Below are positions 26,036 to 34,716 of a stretch of 64,000 nucleotides of DNA, piece after piece; the stretch's first letter is position 1, and the number at the start of each line of letters is the position of its first letter. The notes beneath the pieces were generated by a model. That model was not told the DNA's origin, searched no databases, and saw only the letters and a program-made list of their open reading frames with translations. This DNA comes from Bacillus sp. 1780r2a1 (GTDB lineage: Bacteria; Bacillota; Bacilli; Bacillales; Bacillaceae_H). Location of the stretch: assembly GCA_024134725.1 (NCBI GenBank), contig CP099863.1, forward strand, positions 2,699,258-2,763,257. Direction: 5' to 3'. A program made the translations under genes and the position numbers.

Positions 26036-27244
26036 TTATATTAAAGGAGTTTTTTTTTGCTTAAGAGTCCTTATGATATAAATACATACTAACCCTACAC
26101 TGATGATTACATATCCCATCCCACCAATTAATCCAAGTGTTCGACTATCTATTACTGTCAATAATAAGCCTGCTCCAAACATAGATAAACCCAGAGTTAC
26201 GTTGGAAATGGTTGTAAACATACCAAATACCTTTCCTTGATGTTGTAAAGGCGTCACTCTCATAACAACTGAATCCAGACAAGCATTGCTAATACCTGAA
26301 AAGAATGCTAGAACCAAATAAAAGCAAAACGCTAGCTGCCAGGAATAGGTGTTACTTATCATCATTAAGAAAATGCCTTCTACTCCAAGAGAGACTAATC
26401 CACAAATCAACAGATATTTTCGGATTCGATTCGCCACAATAAAGCTAAGCATTAGCCCCATCCCAAGTCCTCCGTAAAACAAGCCTACCCCCCAGCTTTC
26501 TATGTTAAATTCTTGAACAGCATACACGCTAATGAGTACGTTATCAATTCCATTAAAGATAGGTACAAAAAGTTCAAAGCAAAAAACCAAAATTAAAGCT
26601 ACCGAAGACGTAATAATTGAATAAACAGCAGAAATTGTAATGGATTCTGTTGGTTTCGAATTTACTTGTTGTCCACCTCTATCTACTAGTTTGTATACAA
26701 TTAAACTGGCAAATAAAAAAGAACACGCATTTAATATAAACGTGACATCACTTCCTATATAAAAAGAAGCAAAGCCACCAATAAGAGAGCCACCAACTAA
26801 TACAATTCCTAATAATACTTGCTCTAAACTATTAACCTTTACAATACGGTTCGAATGAATAACAGTAGGTATTAAAGCCTTTCTTGTAGGAGCATAGATA
26901 GCTTCTCCCGCTGCTAATACAAACGTACTTACATAAACAAGCCAAATCATTGAAGAATCGTTTACCCATATAAAAGCTAAAGCAAACGGAATTCGAATGA
27001 GGTCTGTAACAATTAAAATCATTGGCTTTGAAAAACGATCCGCAAGCGCTCCTCCTAAGGGGCCAAAAAAAAGAAACGGAAGAACCCTAATGCCAAGTGC
27101 TGTACCTACTGCTAGGCCAGATTCCGTATATTCTAAAAGCAAAGCTAACAACGCTACTTGGCTGAAACGATCTCCTACTCCGTTCACAATCCCTGCTAAA
27201 AATAAACTTCGATATGCTTTCTCAACTTTTAATAAATAAATCAT
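26036..27244 (-). CDS. MFS efflux transporter (macrolide-efflux/MefA-like), regulated by an ArsR-type repressor
   Basis: The 402-aa, 12-helix protein belongs to the MFS_3/MefA-type group: SLFLAGIVNGVGDRFSQVALLALL in TM1, GGALADRFSKPMILIVTDLIRIP (motif A region), and YAPTRKALIPTVI after TM4. It probably exports a drug or lipophilic compound. It lies 75 bp downstream of the ArsR-DUF2087 gene on the same strand. A 28-bp perfect palindrome sits just before its ribosome site (AAAGGGG), and the same core occurs before the regulator gene, so de-repression by a ligand is likely. Confidence 0.85.
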   Translation of the reverse strand: MIYLLKVEKAYRSLFLAGIVNGVGDRFSQVALLALLLEYTESGLAVGTALGIRVLPFLFFGPLGGALADRFSKPMILIVTDLIRIPFALAFIWVNDSSMIWLVYVSTFVLAAGEAIYAPTRKALIPTVIHSNRIVKVNSLEQVLLGIVLVGGSLIGGFASFYIGSDVTFILNACSFLFASLIVYKLVDRGGQQVNSKPTESITISAVYSIITSSVALILVFCFELFVPIFNGIDNVLISVYAVQEFNIESWGVGLFYGGLGMGLMLSFIVANRIRKYLLICGLVSLGVEGIFLMMISNTYSWQLAFCFYLVLAFFSGISNACLDSVVMRVTPLQHQGKVFGMFTTISNVTLGLSMFGAGLLLTVIDSRTLGLIGGMGYVIISVGLVCIYIIRTLKQKKTPLI

Positions 27245-27259
27245 CTTTCTATCCCCTTT

Positions 27260-27287
27260 AACTAATTAGATAATTATCTAATTAGTT
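27260..27287. promoter_or_regulatory. 28-bp perfect palindromic operator (core TTAGATAATTATCTAA)
   Basis: All 28 bases are symmetric, extending from AACTAATTAGATAA to its complement. It lies 16 bp upstream of the MFS start codon. The core recurs at 27904-27919 before the ArsR-type gene. Confidence 0.8.
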
Positions 27288-27296
27288 GTGTGAAAT

Positions 27297-27322
27297 AAAA
27301 GCTAGTTGATTAAACTAGCTTA
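27297..27322 (-). terminator. Weak terminator after the ArsR-type gene
   Basis: AGCTAGTT pairs with AACTAGCT around a short loop, followed on the minus strand by TTTTATTT, overlapping the regulator stop codon. Confidence 0.55.
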
Positions 27323-27889
27323 CATCTTACCCCATAGCTCTTTAGGGTTCATTTCATATTGATTATCTTTTCGATACATATAATGATTCATGATTAATTC
27401 ACGCCTTAACGTTGCGTAATCATCATGAAACTTTTTTAAATACTCATTCAGTTCTTTTTCTTCATAAACAATTCCATACTTAAGATCACTGATAATCTTT
27501 TCAAGCACAACCATACGCTTTTTACGCTGTGCTGGTAAATTTGTCAGCTTTCCATCAGCAGTAAAAAAGGTCTTTAAAATTTTAAAACGATCATTTTCTT
27601 CCACTGTTTCAATCACCTCTTCATTTACAATCGTTAAAATAGCCGTTGCGCTTGCTTCTAGTGCTTTTACATTGAGATAAAAATAAATCGTATTTTTGTC
27701 TCTTCGTTCTTTAATCAGTCCAATATCTCGAAGCTTTGCCATGTGGTGCGTAATCGTTGGCGGTTTTAGTCCTAGCTTGCCTGCAATTGCTTGCCCGTTC
27801 AGAGGTCCTGACTTTAGTAAACTTAGAATACGAATTCGCGTCGGATCTCCCATTGTTTTATGAAAGTCCACAATACGTTTCAACTGCAT
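27320..27889 (-). CDS. ArsR-family regulator with C-terminal DUF2087 domain
   Basis: The 189-aa protein has an N-terminal ArsR winged helix (MGDPTRIRILSLLKSGPLNG, then GLKPPTITHHMAKLRDIGLI). From about residue 110 it carries a DUF2087-type domain (GKLTNLPAQRKKRMVVLEKI, YEEKELNEYLKKFHDDYATL, RRELIMNHYMYRKDNQYEM). No Cys metal-binding motif is visible, so it is not a classical metal sensor. Shared palindromes before itself and the MFS gene point to autorepression and control of efflux. Start ATG with TAGGAGTG. Confidence 0.88.
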   Translation of the reverse strand: MQLKRIVDFHKTMGDPTRIRILSLLKSGPLNGQAIAGKLGLKPPTITHHMAKLRDIGLIKERRDKNTIYFYLNVKALEASATAILTIVNEEVIETVEENDRFKILKTFFTADGKLTNLPAQRKKRMVVLEKIISDLKYGIVYEEKELNEYLKKFHDDYATLRRELIMNHYMYRKDNQYEMNPKELWGKM

Positions 27890-27903
27890 ATAAACACTCC
27901 TAG

Positions 27904-27919
27904 TTAGATATTTATCTAA
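27904..27919. promoter_or_regulatory. Second copy of the ArsR-type operator (TTAGATATTTATCTAA)
   Basis: This palindrome shares the TTAGATA/TATCTAA arms with the 27260-27287 site. It overlaps the region just upstream of the regulator's ribosome site, and a half site (TCTAATTTA) follows at 27931. Confidence 0.75.
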
Positions 27920-28043
27920 TTAGACTATAATCTAATTTATAGAATATTTAAAGTTATTTTTCAGAAAATACTAATCTTTTTTACAAAGAAATGGTGTATA
28001 CTCTCACCATACACGGAATTTTTTTAGTCTAAGGAGAAATTTT

Positions 28044-28559
28044 ATGCTATCTACTGTCGCTATTAAGCAAGTCACCACTACAGACGCAAAACAAGTTGTT
28101 GCTTTTTTAGTTAAAATGCGCAGTCAACTGTTTCCCATGCTGAATAAGGATGTCCTTTCTCCAGATTTAGCAAACTTTGAAATGCACTACTTACATAAAG
28201 AAAAAACAGCTTTCTTCGCTGCTTTTTCACCTACCAATGAAGTAATTGGAACCATTTGTGTTTATCCATATGACCGTCGTTTTAGTCACCTGAACGACTT
28301 TTATCCAGAAAACACAGCTGAAATTGTTAAGTGTTATGTTGACGAAAAGTATCGCCGCTGTGGAATTGGCAAACAGCTCTTTCAACAAGCACTGTCTTTT
28401 AGTCAAGGGACGTATGATGTCTTAAGCTTACACACTCACCCATTCCTTCCTGGTGGCTTTGCATTTTGGCAATCAAGGGGCTTTCACACACGCTTCACTG
28501 AAAAAGATGGGGTATGGGATACGATTTTTATGGACATGAAGCTACTGCCAAGATCCTAA
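28044..28559 (+). CDS. GNAT-family N-acetyltransferase
   Basis: The 171-aa single-domain protein has the acetyl-CoA-binding motif A, EIVKCYVDEKYRRCGIGKQL (R-x-x-G-I-G), followed by the helix FQQALSFSQG and LSLHTHPFLPGGFAFWQSRGF (motif B). The substrate is unknown. It is a single gene on the plus strand with AAGGAGAAA before the ATG, bounded by the shared terminator at 28590. Confidence 0.85.
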   Translation: MLSTVAIKQVTTTDAKQVVAFLVKMRSQLFPMLNKDVLSPDLANFEMHYLHKEKTAFFAAFSPTNEVIGTICVYPYDRRFSHLNDFYPENTAEIVKCYVDEKYRRCGIGKQLFQQALSFSQGTYDVLSLHTHPFLPGGFAFWQSRGFHTRFTEKDGVWDTIFMDMKLLPRS

Positions 28560-28589
28560 TGGCATTATCTCCAAAATGCGGTGATGACA

Positions 28590-28626
28590 AATAAAAAAGT
28601 CGCTTTACACAGCGACTTTTTTATTT
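28590..28626. terminator. Bidirectional terminator
   Basis: AAAAAAGTCGCT and AGCGACTTTTTT pair around TTACAC, between the GNAT and AbgT genes. Confidence 0.92.
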
Positions 28627-30153
28627 ATTGATAAACATCTCAATCCCCGGCCCAATCGGAAGCCCAAAAAGATTCCAAATGAGAAAGAATAAAGTCCAGG
28701 CAACCAAAATGACTACGCTATACGGGAGCATTAATGAAATGAGAGAGCCAATTCCTGACCTTTTATCATAATCTTTCATTAATGCCAAGATAATTGGAAA
28801 ATACGGATTTAATGGCGTAATAACATTAGTGGACGAATCGGCAATTCGGTAAGCCATTTGCACATATGCCGGATGATAATCAAGCAACATTAACATCGGG
28901 ATAAAGATAGGAGCCATTAAAGCCCACTGGGCAGACCCGCTAAAGATAAATAAATTCAATACTGCAGTCAAAAAGATGAATCCGATGATAACAGGCAGTC
29001 CTGTTAGCCCAATTCCTGTTAGTATCTCAGCTCCACTTACAGCAATCCACGTACCAATGTTCGTCCAGTTAAAGTACGCAATAAACTGAGAAGCCGCAAA
29101 AATTAAGACGATAAAGCCTGCCATGTCTTTCATTGACTCTGCCATTAAGTTAGGAACATCGGAAATAGACTTTAGATTTCCTACTGTAAATCCATAAGCC
29201 ATTCCAATTAACAGAAAGAAAATGAGCGTAATTGGTACAATACCATCTAAAAATGGACTTGGAATAATAGTACCTTCATCGCTTCTTAACAGCCCACTTT
29301 TTGGAACAGTCATCATAGCAATCATTCCTATGTAAAGAAACCCTACAATACCGGCATTTCGAAGCCCTTTGACTTCAAGGTTGGATACCTTTGACATCAC
29401 AGATGCTTTATTCCCTTTGTACGTACCAAGTCTTGGCTCAATAATTTTTTCTGTTACAAGTCCACCGACAAGAACAACAAGCGCTACAGATGCCGCATTA
29501 AAAAACCAGTTATCAACAGGTGTTACCGTTGCCGTATCGCTCACCGTTTTCACTACTTCATTTGCAATTCCGGATAATAAAGCATCATTACCTGAAATGA
29601 CCAAGTTAGCACTGAACCCTGCACCTACTCCCGCAAAGCCAGCTGCTAAACCAGCAAAAGGATGCCTTCCTAGCGTATAAAAAACGGTTGCCGCAAGCGG
29701 AGGAATAATGACAAACGCCGCATCTGCTGCTAAATTACCAAGCACTCCTGCAAAAACAATTGCGTATGTAATAACACTTTTAGGTGCATTTATAATAGTC
29801 TTTTTAATAAATGTTTCAATTAGTCCAACCTTATCAGCCACTCCGATACCAAGCATCATAGCTAGTACTAAACCAAGAGGCTGAAACTCTGTGAAATTGG
29901 ATAGCATTGATGTAAAAATAAACTGAATCCCTTCTTTAGAAACCATATTTCTAATTGGAAGTTCTTCACCTGTTCCAGGATGGACAGTCGTTACGTCGAA
30001 TACACTTACAGCCCATGAAACAATCATAATGCTCATCGCAAAAACAGCAAATAATACTGCGGGGTGTGGAAGTTTATTCCCAATCCTTTCAATAGAGTCT
30101 AATACCCTTACTATAATTCCTTTTTTCTCAACCTGATTTACTTCCGGATTCAT
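28621..30153 (-). CDS. AbgT-family transporter (p-aminobenzoyl-glutamate/antimetabolite)
   Basis: The 510-aa polytopic protein matches AbgT: RIGNKLPHPAVLFAVFA at the N-terminus, NLAADAAFVIIPPLAATVFY, AGFSANLVISGNDALLSGI (hairpin loop), GSAQWALMAPIFIPMLML (second hairpin), and DSSTNVITPLNPYFPIILA near the C-terminus. E. coli AbgT imports p-aminobenzoyl-glutamate; MtrF/YdaH relatives expel sulfonamides. No abgAB hydrolase genes accompany it, so direction and substrate stay open. ATG with GAAGGG upstream. Confidence 0.92.
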   Translation of the reverse strand: MNPEVNQVEKKGIIVRVLDSIERIGNKLPHPAVLFAVFAMSIMIVSWAVSVFDVTTVHPGTGEELPIRNMVSKEGIQFIFTSMLSNFTEFQPLGLVLAMMLGIGVADKVGLIETFIKKTIINAPKSVITYAIVFAGVLGNLAADAAFVIIPPLAATVFYTLGRHPFAGLAAGFAGVGAGFSANLVISGNDALLSGIANEVVKTVSDTATVTPVDNWFFNAASVALVVLVGGLVTEKIIEPRLGTYKGNKASVMSKVSNLEVKGLRNAGIVGFLYIGMIAMMTVPKSGLLRSDEGTIIPSPFLDGIVPITLIFFLLIGMAYGFTVGNLKSISDVPNLMAESMKDMAGFIVLIFAASQFIAYFNWTNIGTWIAVSGAEILTGIGLTGLPVIIGFIFLTAVLNLFIFSGSAQWALMAPIFIPMLMLLDYHPAYVQMAYRIADSSTNVITPLNPYFPIILALMKDYDKRSGIGSLISLMLPYSVVILVAWTLFFLIWNLFGLPIGPGIEMFINK

Positions 30154-30377
30154 AGCTGCCTTCCCTTCTATCGATGTTTTAGGAAAATTTCCATTTAAAT
30201 TCCTTTTTAAAAGGGTAACACGAAAAGAAAACAGAAATCAATAAATTTTCTAAAAAATTAGTCTTTTCATAAGAATTTCTTATTATTGTGCGCTACTTTT
30301 TCTTTCTACTACACAATAGAACTATCCACTATACTAAATTATAGAAGAAAGAAGTGAGTTTAAATGGAGGCGATTCA

Positions 30378-30746
30378 TTGGTTTATTCTCTTAAACGCAT
30401 TGATCACGTTCAGCTTGCTGCTCCACCTAATAGTGAAAATGAAGCCCGGCGTTTTTTTCATGAACTTCTTGGTTTTCAAGAAGTTCAAAAACCGACTGAA
30501 CTTCAAAAAAATGGTGGAGTATGGTTTACACTCAACAACTGTGAACTTCATATTGGAATTGAACAAACATTTATACCTGCCCAAAAAGCACACCCTGCTT
30601 TTGAAGTTGAAAATTTATTTGCTTTGAAAAAGCACCTTACAACTCATCACGTTCCCTTTATCCAAGATGAAAAGTTACTAAACGCTAACCGCATTTATGT
30701 AAATGATCCTTTTGGTAATCGCTTGGAGTTTTTAGAGTGGGTGTAA
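30378..30746 (+). CDS. VOC-family protein (glyoxalase/dioxygenase fold), TTG start
   Basis: The 122-aa single VOC module has metal-ligand-like positions His (RIDHVQLAAP), Glu/His (CELHIGIEQ), His-Pro-Ala (KKAHPAFEVENL) and Glu (NRLEFLEWV). This is typical of small uncharacterised Bacillus VOC proteins. I start at TTG 30378 (GGAGG 7 nt upstream). GTG 30354 is in frame but lacks a ribosome site and would encode the ribosome site itself. Function unknown. Confidence 0.82.
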   Translation: MVYSLKRIDHVQLAAPPNSENEARRFFHELLGFQEVQKPTELQKNGGVWFTLNNCELHIGIEQTFIPAQKAHPAFEVENLFALKKHLTTHHVPFIQDEKLLNANRIYVNDPFGNRLEFLEWV

Positions 30747-30748
30747 CA

Positions 30749-30778
30749 GAAAAAGCATGCTCTTCAGCATGCTCTTTT
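30749..30778. terminator. Bidirectional terminator
   Basis: AAAAGCATGCT-cttc-AGCATGCTCTTTT lies between the VOC gene and convergent brnQ. Confidence 0.9.
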
Positions 30779-30783
30779 CATTT

Positions 30784-32124
30784 CTATTTACTTGGTCTAT
30801 TTAAAACTGTTCCCGCTCGTAGCAATACAACAACATATCCCACGATGCCCCCAATGATGGCTGGAACAACCCATCCTAGCCCCACATCATATAGAGGTAA
30901 TAATTGTGTAAAAGCTGAATCTACAGCCTGCATTTTCACCCCAGCAGCACCCAATCCATCAAATAAACTTACAATGAATGTTAAAAGTAAGCTTCCTTGG
31001 TATACAACAGGATGTCCTTTAAATAAAGGATGCAAAAATGTAAGCACAATAAGTACAATGGCAAGTGGATAAATAGCCGTTAGTACTGGTACAGAAACTG
31101 CAATTAGCTGTGTTAAACCGATATTAGCAACAAGTGCACTAAAGGCAGATAGAATAACAGCAATTGCTTTATAGCTAACTTTAGGAAATAGCTGGTGAAA
31201 AAAAGTAGAACAAGCAATGATTAGTCCAATGCTTGTTGTTAAGCATGCTACGGTAATCATAATACCTAGAAACACGCCTCCAAATGAACCAAAATAATAA
31301 TTTGATACGCTAGCGAGCACAGACCCACCATTATCTAAATAGCCTAACTCAGATACGCTTGCTGCTCCCATGTAAGCAAGAGCAGTATAAAAAACGCCTA
31401 ATACTGTCGCTGTGATAAGAGTTGCTGCTCCGCATACCGCAATGATTTGCTTCCTAGTCGTAGCCCCTTTATCACGGATAGCATTAATAATCATAATACC
31501 GAATACAAATGAAGCTAGCGTATCCATCGTTAGATATCCCTCTTGAAAGCCTTTGAAGAATGAATTGGTTTCATACGCTTCTAGAGGAGCTCTAAATTCA
31601 CCGATTGGAGCTACAATCGCTACAACAACTAAAATACCAATAGAACCAATTTTAACAGGTGTTAACACCTTTCCAATAATATCGACAATCTTTCCTGGCT
31701 TAAGTGAAAAGAAGCACGCAAGCCCAAAGAAAATAATGGTGAAAATTAATAGAGGTAAGCCTCCTACGCTTTCTGATAAAAACGGCTTAACGCCAATTTC
31801 ATAAGAAACTGTTCCCGCTCGAGGGATTGCAAAAAGTGGACCGATAGCTAAATAAAGGATAATCGTAAACACAAGACCAAAAACAGGGTGTGCTCGACTA
31901 GCTAAAGATTGCAAATCATCTTTGCCTGAAAACCCAAGGGCCATTACCCCGATTAAAGGAAGACCTACCCCTGTAAGTAAAAAACCAGCATTTGCGGACC
32001 ATAAATTAGTACCAGCTGATTGACCAAGCATAGCTGGAAAAATTAAATTTCCCGCTCCAAAAAATAGAGCGAATAACATAAGACCAATTACAACAATAAA
32101 TGAAAATGGTATTTTATTTGACAA
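30784..32124 (-). CDS. brnQ: Branched-chain amino acid:cation symporter, BrnQ (LIVCS) family, TTG start
   Basis: The 446-aa, 12-helix transporter shows LIVCS hallmarks: LMLFALFFGAGNLIFPAMLG in TM1, GPLFAIPRAGTVSYEIG, and TMDTLASFVFGIMIINAIRD. It imports Ile, Leu and Val with Na+ or H+. The start is TTG (GGAGGG 7 nt upstream; protein begins SNKIPFSF). Upstream is a consensus promoter with a CodY-like box between it and the gene, consistent with repression in amino-acid-rich conditions. B. subtilis has brnQ and braB paralogues, so the exact orthology is unproven. Confidence 0.93.
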   Translation of the reverse strand: MSNKIPFSFIVVIGLMLFALFFGAGNLIFPAMLGQSAGTNLWSANAGFLLTGVGLPLIGVMALGFSGKDDLQSLASRAHPVFGLVFTIILYLAIGPLFAIPRAGTVSYEIGVKPFLSESVGGLPLLIFTIIFFGLACFFSLKPGKIVDIIGKVLTPVKIGSIGILVVVAIVAPIGEFRAPLEAYETNSFFKGFQEGYLTMDTLASFVFGIMIINAIRDKGATTRKQIIAVCGAATLITATVLGVFYTALAYMGAASVSELGYLDNGGSVLASVSNYYFGSFGGVFLGIMITVACLTTSIGLIIACSTFFHQLFPKVSYKAIAVILSAFSALVANIGLTQLIAVSVPVLTAIYPLAIVLIVLTFLHPLFKGHPVVYQGSLLLTFIVSLFDGLGAAGVKMQAVDSAFTQLLPLYDVGLGWVVPAIIGGIVGYVVVLLRAGTVLNRPSK

Positions 32125-32166
32125 CTAAAACCCTCCGTATTTCTTGGTTGAAATTACTTTCCGAAA

Positions 32167-32184
32167 ATATTTTTCAGAATAATT
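32167..32184. promoter_or_regulatory. CodY-box-like sequence upstream of brnQ
   Basis: AATATTTTTCAGAATAATT resembles the CodY motif AATTTTCWGAAAATT with about three mismatches. It lies 40-60 bp before the start codon, downstream of the transcription start. Confidence 0.45.
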
Positions 32185-32213
32185 TAAAAACGTTCATTAG
32201 AAGCATGTACACC

Positions 32214-32242
32214 ATTATAACTAGTGAATATGTATATTTCAA
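32214..32242 (-). promoter_or_regulatory. Sigma-A promoter of brnQ
   Basis: TTGAAA and TATAAT are separated by 17 bp on the minus strand. Confidence 0.8.
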
Positions 32243-32282
32243 CATAACTTTTTATTTTGAGAACAAAATTCTTGACAAAACA

Positions 32283-32309
32283 AAAAAGACCCTATTAAAA
32301 AGGTCTTTT
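32283..32309 (-). terminator. Terminator of the methionine gamma-lyase-like gene
   Basis: AAAAGACC and GGTCTTTT pair, with a T-rich continuation on the minus strand. Confidence 0.75.
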
Positions 32310-32322
32310 CCTCCTTACATAA

Positions 32323-33498
32323 TTAGCTAATTTTATCAAGTGCATTTTCTAAGTCTTTCCATATATCTTCCCAAAATTCTAAGCCTACAGATAGGCGCAA
32401 TAGCTTGTTTGATATGCCCATTTCCTTTCTGATACCTTCAGGAACAACCGCGTGCGTCATTGAAGCAGGGTGTTGAATTAAAGTTTCTGTATCACCTAAG
32501 CTAACTGCAATGGAGATTAGGCTTAATTCATTCATAAACTCCTTCACAGATTCCTCTGATCCATTCAATTCAAAGGCTAACACCCCTCCGCTCCTTTCCA
32601 TTTGTTTTTCTAATCTCCCTTTTATTTCTGGATAATATACCGTTTTTACTTTTGGATGTATTTTCAGCTTTTCAACAATTTTCTCTGCATTTTCACAATG
32701 TCGATCCACTCTAACAGGCAAGGTTTTTAAACCTCTAATTAATAGCCACGCATCAAAAGGTGCAAGAATTCCACCAATATCTTTTTGAACAGTCTTTCTT
32801 ATGCTTTGAATCAGGCTTGCTTCTCCAACCATTACGCCTGCCACAACATCACCATGCCCACCAATATATTTAGTGGCGCTGTGTATAACAAGGTCACATC
32901 CAAGAGTTAACGGCTTTTGCAAATATGGCGTTAAAAATGTATTATCAACGATAACTGGAACTCCATGTTCTTTTGCTACTGACACTAAAAGGGTTAAATC
33001 AATGACCTGCATAGTAGGATTAATCGGTGTTTCAATATAAATGCACGCGGTTTTATCAGTAATGCTAGCTTTGATTTCTTCTACTGTTAGAAAGGTTGAA
33101 AAAGAATGTGTAATGCCATATTTTTCATTTAATAGCTCCAATAAACCAAACGTACAGCCGTAAAGACCTTTTGAACAAAGAATATGATCTCCAGCCTTTG
33201 TTAAACCAATTAAAGCTGCAGATACAGCAGCCATTCCTGAACTAAATGCTAGCGCTTCTTCACCTTCTTCCAGCTCTGCCATTCGACTTTCAAACTCTGC
33301 TACGGTGGGATTTGCTAATCTTGAATAGACATATCCACTCTCTTCTCCCGCAAAACGCCTTGCTCCTTGGTTTAAGCTTGAAAAGGTAAAAGTGGATGTT
33401 TGATATAGCGGTGTAGCAAGGCTGTCATGATGCATGCTTGATTCATATTTGCCATGAACCGCTTTTGTTTCAAATTTATATTTCTCTGTGTTCGCCAT
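32323..33498 (-). CDS. PLP-dependent trans-sulfuration enzyme, methionine gamma-lyase type
   Basis: The 391-aa Cys/Met-metabolism PLP enzyme has the substrate-phosphate loop SSGMAAVSAALIGLTKAGDH, Tyr-Arg of YVYSRLANPT, and the Schiff-base Lys in SATKYIGGHGDVVAG. The segment KGLYGCTFGLL carries the active-site Cys typical of methionine gamma-lyase rather than cystathionine enzymes. It would make methanethiol, 2-oxobutyrate and ammonia. I start at ATG 33498 (GGGAG 9 nt upstream); ATG 33507 abuts the ribosome site. A near-perfect cre box over the transcription start suggests catabolite repression. No S-box is present. Confidence 0.88.
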   Translation of the reverse strand: MANTEKYKFETKAVHGKYESSMHHDSLATPLYQTSTFTFSSLNQGARRFAGEESGYVYSRLANPTVAEFESRMAELEEGEEALAFSSGMAAVSAALIGLTKAGDHILCSKGLYGCTFGLLELLNEKYGITHSFSTFLTVEEIKASITDKTACIYIETPINPTMQVIDLTLLVSVAKEHGVPVIVDNTFLTPYLQKPLTLGCDLVIHSATKYIGGHGDVVAGVMVGEASLIQSIRKTVQKDIGGILAPFDAWLLIRGLKTLPVRVDRHCENAEKIVEKLKIHPKVKTVYYPEIKGRLEKQMERSGGVLAFELNGSEESVKEFMNELSLISIAVSLGDTETLIQHPASMTHAVVPEGIRKEMGISNKLLRLSVGLEFWEDIWKDLENALDKIS

Positions 33499-33518
33499 TC
33501 CCTTCATCTCCCTACTAA

Positions 33519-33534
33519 TTGTAAGCGCTTACTT
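33519..33534. promoter_or_regulatory. cre site over the methionine gamma-lyase transcription start
   Basis: TTGTAAGCGCTTACTT contains a perfect 12-bp palindrome GTAAGCGCTTAC and fits TGWNANCGNTNWCA with one mismatch. Confidence 0.8.
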
Positions 33535-33539
33535 ATAAA

Positions 33540-33569
33540 ATTATATGAAATTGTCTAGTAGTTTGTCAC
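33540..33569 (-). promoter_or_regulatory. Sigma-A promoter of the methionine gamma-lyase-like gene
   Basis: GTGACA and TATAAT are separated by 18 bp on the minus strand; the cre box begins 6 bp past the -10. Confidence 0.65.
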
Positions 33570-33582
33570 GATACAATTACAC

Positions 33583-33616
33583 GAAAAAAAGGTGGCTACT
33601 ATATATGTAGCCACCT
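33583..33616 (-). terminator. Terminator of the ferredoxin-NADP reductase-like gene
   Basis: AGGTGGCTAC pairs with GTAGCCACCT around a TATATAT loop, followed by TTTTTTT on the minus strand. Confidence 0.93.
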
Positions 33617-33617
33617 C

Positions 33618-34670
33618 TTACGCTTGTAACATTTGCTTTACTAGCTCTCTATTGCGCTTTTTGAACACTTCGTTATGAGAAGAAACCATTGCGACTTTAT
33701 TAGCATTAGGCTCAATAAACAGCTTTGCCCGATTTACAGCGTTTGCTGCATCTTGAAACGCACCGGCAATTAAGTTTACTTTTCCTTCATGCTGCAAAAT
33801 ATCGCCTGCTGCATATAAGCCGGGCACAGTTGTTTCGCTTGACGAGTTTCCCGCAATATAGTAGTCATGAATCATTTCAATTGAAAGCTCACTGTTCTGA
33901 AGTAATGATGTGTCTCGCTCGTACCCATGATTAATGATTACTTCGTCAATTGGTAAATATGTAACTTCTCCAGTTAAATGATTGATAAGCTCCACTTTAG
34001 CAATTTTTTCACTGTTTCCATCAGCTATTAACTTGCTAATTGATGTATTTAACATACAAGTTGCAGAACTATTCATTAACTGGGTCACCTGTGACTCATG
34101 ACCAGATAAACAGTCTTTTCGGTATGTTAAGTACACTTTTTTCGCCACAGGCTCTAATTCATTAGCCCAGTCAATGGCTGAATTTCCTCCTCCCGAAACA
34201 ATTACGACTTTATCTTTAAAGCGTTGCAGTGATTTTACAGTATAATTTAAATTTGAAATCTCAAAACGCTCTGCTCCTTCAATTTCTAACTTTTGCGGAT
34301 TCAAAATCCCGCCACCTACCGCTATGATTACTGTTTTAGATTGATGTATTTCGCCCGAAGAACCCATTAATAAAAAATGTCCCTCATTATTTCGAGAGAT
34401 AGATTCAATTTTCTCGTTTAATACAACTGTTGGATCAAACGTTAATCCTTGAGCTACAAGCTGCTCAATTAATTGGGCTCCAGGAGTCGGGGTTAAACCT
34501 CCCACGTCCCATATCATTTTCTCGGGATAAACGTGGACTTTCCCTCCTAAACGAGGCTGAAATTCAATTAATTTCGTTTTCATTTCACGAAGCCCACTAT
34601 AAAAGGTAGAGTATAGCCCAGCTGGTCCACCGCCAATTACGGTTACATCATAAAGCTCTGAGTTTTTCAC
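33618..34670 (-). CDS. Ferredoxin/flavodoxin-NADP+ reductase, YcgT-like, GTG start
   Basis: The 350-aa thioredoxin-reductase-like flavoprotein has FAD-binding VTVIGGGPAGLYSTFYSG at the N-terminus, the NADPH-binding VVIVSGGGNSAIDWANEL in the middle, and GLYAAGDILQHEGKVNLIAGAF near the C-terminus. There is no redox-active CxxC, so it is the FNR type (YumC/YcgT). I use GTG 34670, which has TAGGAG nine bases upstream; the ATG at 34697 lies inside the Fur box. Divergent from the siderophore importer with Fur boxes for both, it probably supplies electrons for iron release from siderophores. YcgT is Fur-regulated in B. subtilis. Confidence 0.9.
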   Translation of the reverse strand: MKNSELYDVTVIGGGPAGLYSTFYSGLREMKTKLIEFQPRLGGKVHVYPEKMIWDVGGLTPTPGAQLIEQLVAQGLTFDPTVVLNEKIESISRNNEGHFLLMGSSGEIHQSKTVIIAVGGGILNPQKLEIEGAERFEISNLNYTVKSLQRFKDKVVIVSGGGNSAIDWANELEPVAKKVYLTYRKDCLSGHESQVTQLMNSSATCMLNTSISKLIADGNSEKIAKVELINHLTGEVTYLPIDEVIINHGYERDTSLLQNSELSIEMIHDYYIAGNSSSETTVPGLYAAGDILQHEGKVNLIAGAFQDAANAVNRAKLFIEPNANKVAMVSSHNEVFKKRNRELVKQMLQA

Positions 34671-34697
34671 GATTCGCTCACTCCTAGTAATCATCAT

Positions 34698-34712
34698 TGA
34701 TTATCATTCTCA
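34698..34712. promoter_or_regulatory. Fur box for the reductase gene
   Basis: TGATTATCATTCTCA (complement TGAGAATGATAATCA) matches the 7-1-7 Fur box TGATAATNATTATCA at 12-13 of 15 positions, just downstream of the leftward -10. Confidence 0.8.
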
Positions 34713-34716
34713 TTTA

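Noticed and set aside
33499..33617. S-box (SAM) riboswitch upstream of the methionine gamma-lyase-like gene
   Set aside because: The untranslated leader is too short and contains only a cre box and a promoter; no S-box helices are present.
34671..34697. ATG start at 34697 for the ferredoxin-NADP reductase
   Set aside because: It lies at the edge of the Fur box and has no ribosome site; GTG 34670 has TAGGAG at correct spacing and yields the family N-terminus.
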